Made by a program: the position numbers and the translations under genes. The notes beneath the pieces are model-generated. The model was not told the origin of the DNA and searched no databases. It saw only the letters and a list, made by a program, of their open reading frames with translations. 6,017 bases of DNA from Paracoccaceae bacterium (GTDB taxonomy: Bacteria > Pseudomonadota > Alphaproteobacteria > Rhodobacterales > Rhodobacteraceae): the NCBI GenBank assembly GCA_007120685.1, contig SKNG01000474.1, forward strand, positions 1-6,017, written 5' to 3'. Below, piece after piece: positions 5,605 to 6,017 of this stretch (within the stretch, counting starts at the first letter, position 1; every line of letters starts with the position of its first letter).

Positions 5605-5652
5605 CACGCGCCTTCGAAGGCGCGTGAATACGGGCTTTCGAAAGCCCGTTTT
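5605..5652 (+). terminator. Double-palindrome terminator B (after the methyltransferase gene)
   Basis: Two perfect palindromes stand close together. The first spans 5605-5626 (22 bases), with core ACGCGCCTTCGAAGGCGCGT at 5606-5625. The second is ACGGGCTTTCGAAAGCCCGT (5630-5649), running into TTTT (5649-5652). The T-run is on the + strand, so it serves the methyltransferase, 69 bases after its stop. It also lies between convergent genes, as the phosphoribosyltransferase ends at 5687 on the other strand. It is a near-copy of terminator A. Confidence 0.75.
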
Positions 5653-5686
5653 CCGGCCATTCCGAATGCCTCGGCAGGCAGCGGTG

Positions 5687-6017
5687 TCAGTCTTCAGTGC
5701 TGGCAGCGTCCCGGTTCACAGCCTCCATAAGCCCCAGCATCGCCCCCTCATCGACCTGATCGAAGCGCCGGTAATGCGCGCCGACCGCCCGGAAGGGGTG
5801 CGGCTGGCGCGGGCAGATCACGGCATCGGCCGGTGCCGCCAGATCGGCCACGGTATCAGGCGACCCCACCGGCACCGCCACAGCTACCGCCGCCGCGCCC
5901 GCCTGCCGCGCCCAGGCGATGGCCGCGCGCATGGTGGCGCCGGTGGCGAGGCCATCGTCGATCAGCACCGCCAGCCGGTCGGTCAGGGCCGGCGGCTCGG
6001 CCAGCGCCCCCCAGGCG
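5687..6017 (-). CDS. Phosphoribosyltransferase family protein, C-terminal part (N-terminus beyond window)
   Basis: The - strand frame is open from the window edge to the TGA at 5687-5689, giving 109 residues that begin AWGALAEPPALTDRLA. The diagnostic element is VLIDDGLATGATM: hydrophobic strand, two acidic residues and the GLATGAT loop that binds the 5-phosphate of phosphoribosyl pyrophosphate in type I phosphoribosyltransferases. After it come AAIAWARQAGAAAVAVAVPV and a C-terminal segment with VICPRQPHPFRAVGAHYRRFDQV. This matches the predicted phosphoribosyltransferase group COG1926 (from memory), which usually has about 200-220 residues, so roughly half is missing. A GTG at 5968 is not the start, because the frame and family continue upstream. 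The physiological substrate of this group is not established. It converges on the methyltransferase. Confidence 0.85.
   Translation of the reverse strand, partial: AWGALAEPPALTDRLAVLIDDGLATGATMRAAIAWARQAGAAAVAVAVPVGSPDTVADLAAPADAVICPRQPHPFRAVGAHYRRFDQVDEGAMLGLMEAVNRDAASTED

Noticed and set aside
5415..5660. - strand open frames with repeated RAFE-type strings through the terminator palindromes
   Set aside because: The apparent peptide repeats are simply the TTCGAA palindromes read in translation.
1..6017. CRISPR array, tRNA or rRNA genes, toxin-antitoxin pair or phage-defence cassette
   Set aside because: No regularly spaced repeats, no tRNA cloverleaf with a CCA end, no rRNA-like stretch and no defence-type domains were seen on either strand.

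Overview
The window is very GC-rich, with strong G/C bias at third codon positions, and points to an alphaproteobacterium of the Rhodobacteraceae/Paracoccaceae (Paracoccus- or Rhodobacter-like). Three things suggest this: the C-terminal end of a gene-transfer-agent (GTA) gp15-type tail protein, a GC-rich intergenic block containing the ggatatttgaagagcaaaga motif that I associate with this group, and TTCGAA-centred double-hairpin terminators. The assignment rests on recognition by eye; no search was run.

Layout. (1) Bases 1-117 are the last 38 codons of an unidentified + strand gene. Directly after its stop, in the same frame, begins a piece of a GTA gp15-like gene without its N-terminal bulk (about 118-453). 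It is followed by a small conserved-hypothetical gene (461-754). The left edge therefore looks like a broken GTA tail end with a recombination or insertion junction near base 118. (2) Bases 755-998 are non-coding: a 9-base tandem repeat, two perfect hairpins, the ggatatttgaagagcaaaga block and a 10-bp stem-loop just past the next gene's stop. (3) Bases 999-4441 form one regulated unit. A short-chain dehydrogenase (SDR) and a flavin-containing monooxygenase (FMO) form a two-gene operon on the - strand, 22 bases apart. An AraC-type regulator diverges from them across a 73-base control region. (4) Bases 4442-4681 hold a double-palindrome terminator and the leader of the next gene. (5) Bases 4682-5536 encode a class I SAM-dependent methyltransferase of the sterol/tocopherol-methyltransferase-like type, followed by a second copy of the double-palindrome terminator. 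(6) The right edge carries the C-terminal half of a phosphoribosyltransferase on the - strand, truncated by the window.

How the genes may work together. The AraC/SDR/FMO arrangement is typical of a small substrate-induced oxidative module. The regulator probably senses a small molecule; the SDR interconverts an alcohol and a carbonyl, and the FMO inserts oxygen (N-, S- or Baeyer-Villiger-type oxidation). The substrate cannot be read from sequence. The methyltransferase and phosphoribosyltransferase look like separate transcription units. The most distinctive non-coding observation is that the two double-palindrome terminators differ from each other only by compensatory changes within their 20-base cores.
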